In this document: piece after piece, positions 63,936 through 64,000 of the stretch
How the letters are laid out: each line of letters starts with the position of its first letter
Position numbering within the stretch: position 1 is the stretch's first letter
The notes under the pieces: model-generated
Told to the model about the DNA's origin: nothing
The model's database searches: none
Seen by the model: the letters and a program-made list of their open reading frames with translations, nothing else
Program-made: the position numbers and the translations under genes
Virus record (IMG/VR): IMGVR_UViG_3300036401_000102
Span: 1-64,000 of that record
Source of the DNA: a virus
Direction: 5' to 3' (one strand)
DNA length: 64,000 bases

Positions 63936-64000
63936 GCGCCTACCGCGAAAACGTCATGAACGCCTTGCTGGCGCTGCTCCAGAGCCGCTGTGGCGCGACG
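63932..64000 (+). CDS. Next tail-completion gene, truncated by window end
   Basis: MSAYRENVMNALLALLQSRC and three more residues are visible before the window ends. The position after a gp10-like gene and the helical N-terminus (A-L-L-A-L-L) fit a tail-terminator protein. Overlaps the gp10-like gene by four bases. Confidence 0.5.
   Translation, partial: MSAYRENVMNALLALLQSRCGAT

Noticed and set aside
1-64000. CRISPR array, integrase or attachment site
   Set aside because: No regularly spaced repeats, no integrase or excisionase-like gene and no tRNA-linked repeat were seen, so neither CRISPR nor lysogeny functions can be claimed from this window.

Overview
The window is a contiguous stretch of a tailed-phage genome (siphovirus-like), about 60% GC and almost wholly coding, with many 1-4 base stop/start overlaps. 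An alphaproteobacterial host is suggested by three things: tail-tip genes in the order and style of the Rhodobacter gene transfer agent (DUF2460, DUF2163, NlpC/P60, tail tip), a phage-borne GcrA cell-cycle regulator (a family typical of Alphaproteobacteria), and the base composition. Both window ends cut through the structural module: the left end starts inside the tape measure gene and the right end stops inside the gene after a gp10-like tail protein. The major tail protein and most of the tape measure therefore lie outside, and the full genome is longer than 64 kb. I see no integrase, CI-like repressor, DNA polymerase, tRNA or CRISPR array here.

Layout. 1-10274: tape measure end and tail tip, interrupted by two leftward clusters of small accessory genes (1406-2145 and 3773-6589, including DUF1643 and NADAR proteins), each facing the tail genes across a similar divergent promoter. 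10292-14800: tail fibre, beta-helix and tail-collar proteins, unusually with Sec or Tat signal peptides. 14804-18025: lysis region (endolysin, small two-helix protein, spanin-like pair, other membrane proteins). 18022-26346 leftward: coiled-coil and membrane proteins, Dam-like and Dcm-like methyltransferases, RecT, an exonuclease, a SAM-fold protein, an HNH protein and a Toprim protein. 26509-35064 rightward: GcrA, a RuvC-like resolvase, an adenine/cytosine-N4 methyltransferase, a structured noncoding region, an HNH gene, DnaB helicase, a PAPS-reductase-like protein, a replication-associated protein, a J-like protein and ParB. 35065-35851: three small leftward genes.

36025-45941 is the most unusual part. 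A rightward operon interleaves small phage proteins with an almost complete CMP-nonulosonic (legionaminic-like) acid pathway: a FemAB-like acetyltransferase, NeuB, NeuA, a LegC/PseC-type aminotransferase and a NeuC/LegG-type hydrolysing epimerase. A DnaA domain IV protein, a methyltransferase, a LuxR-type HTH protein and an HNH protein follow. A 140-base tract with four consecutive hairpins lies just upstream. Only the sugar-nucleotide 4,6-dehydratase is missing. A gene with a MptE/DUF115-like look, a fold shared with nonulosonate transferases of flagellin, sits in the head-tail cluster (61046-61894), so virion glycosylation is one testable use.

45938-64000: packaging and head genes (small and large terminase, portal, Mu F-like protein, XkdF protease, scaffold, decoration, major capsid, connectors), invaded by HNH genes and small regulators. 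One HNH-led block separates the XkdF protease domain from the scaffold domain usually fused to it. Many early/middle genes carry the same leader, GCAACC(A/G)ATGGAG, whose GGAG serves as the Shine-Dalgarno 6-9 bases before the start codon. It is nearly absent from the structural genes.
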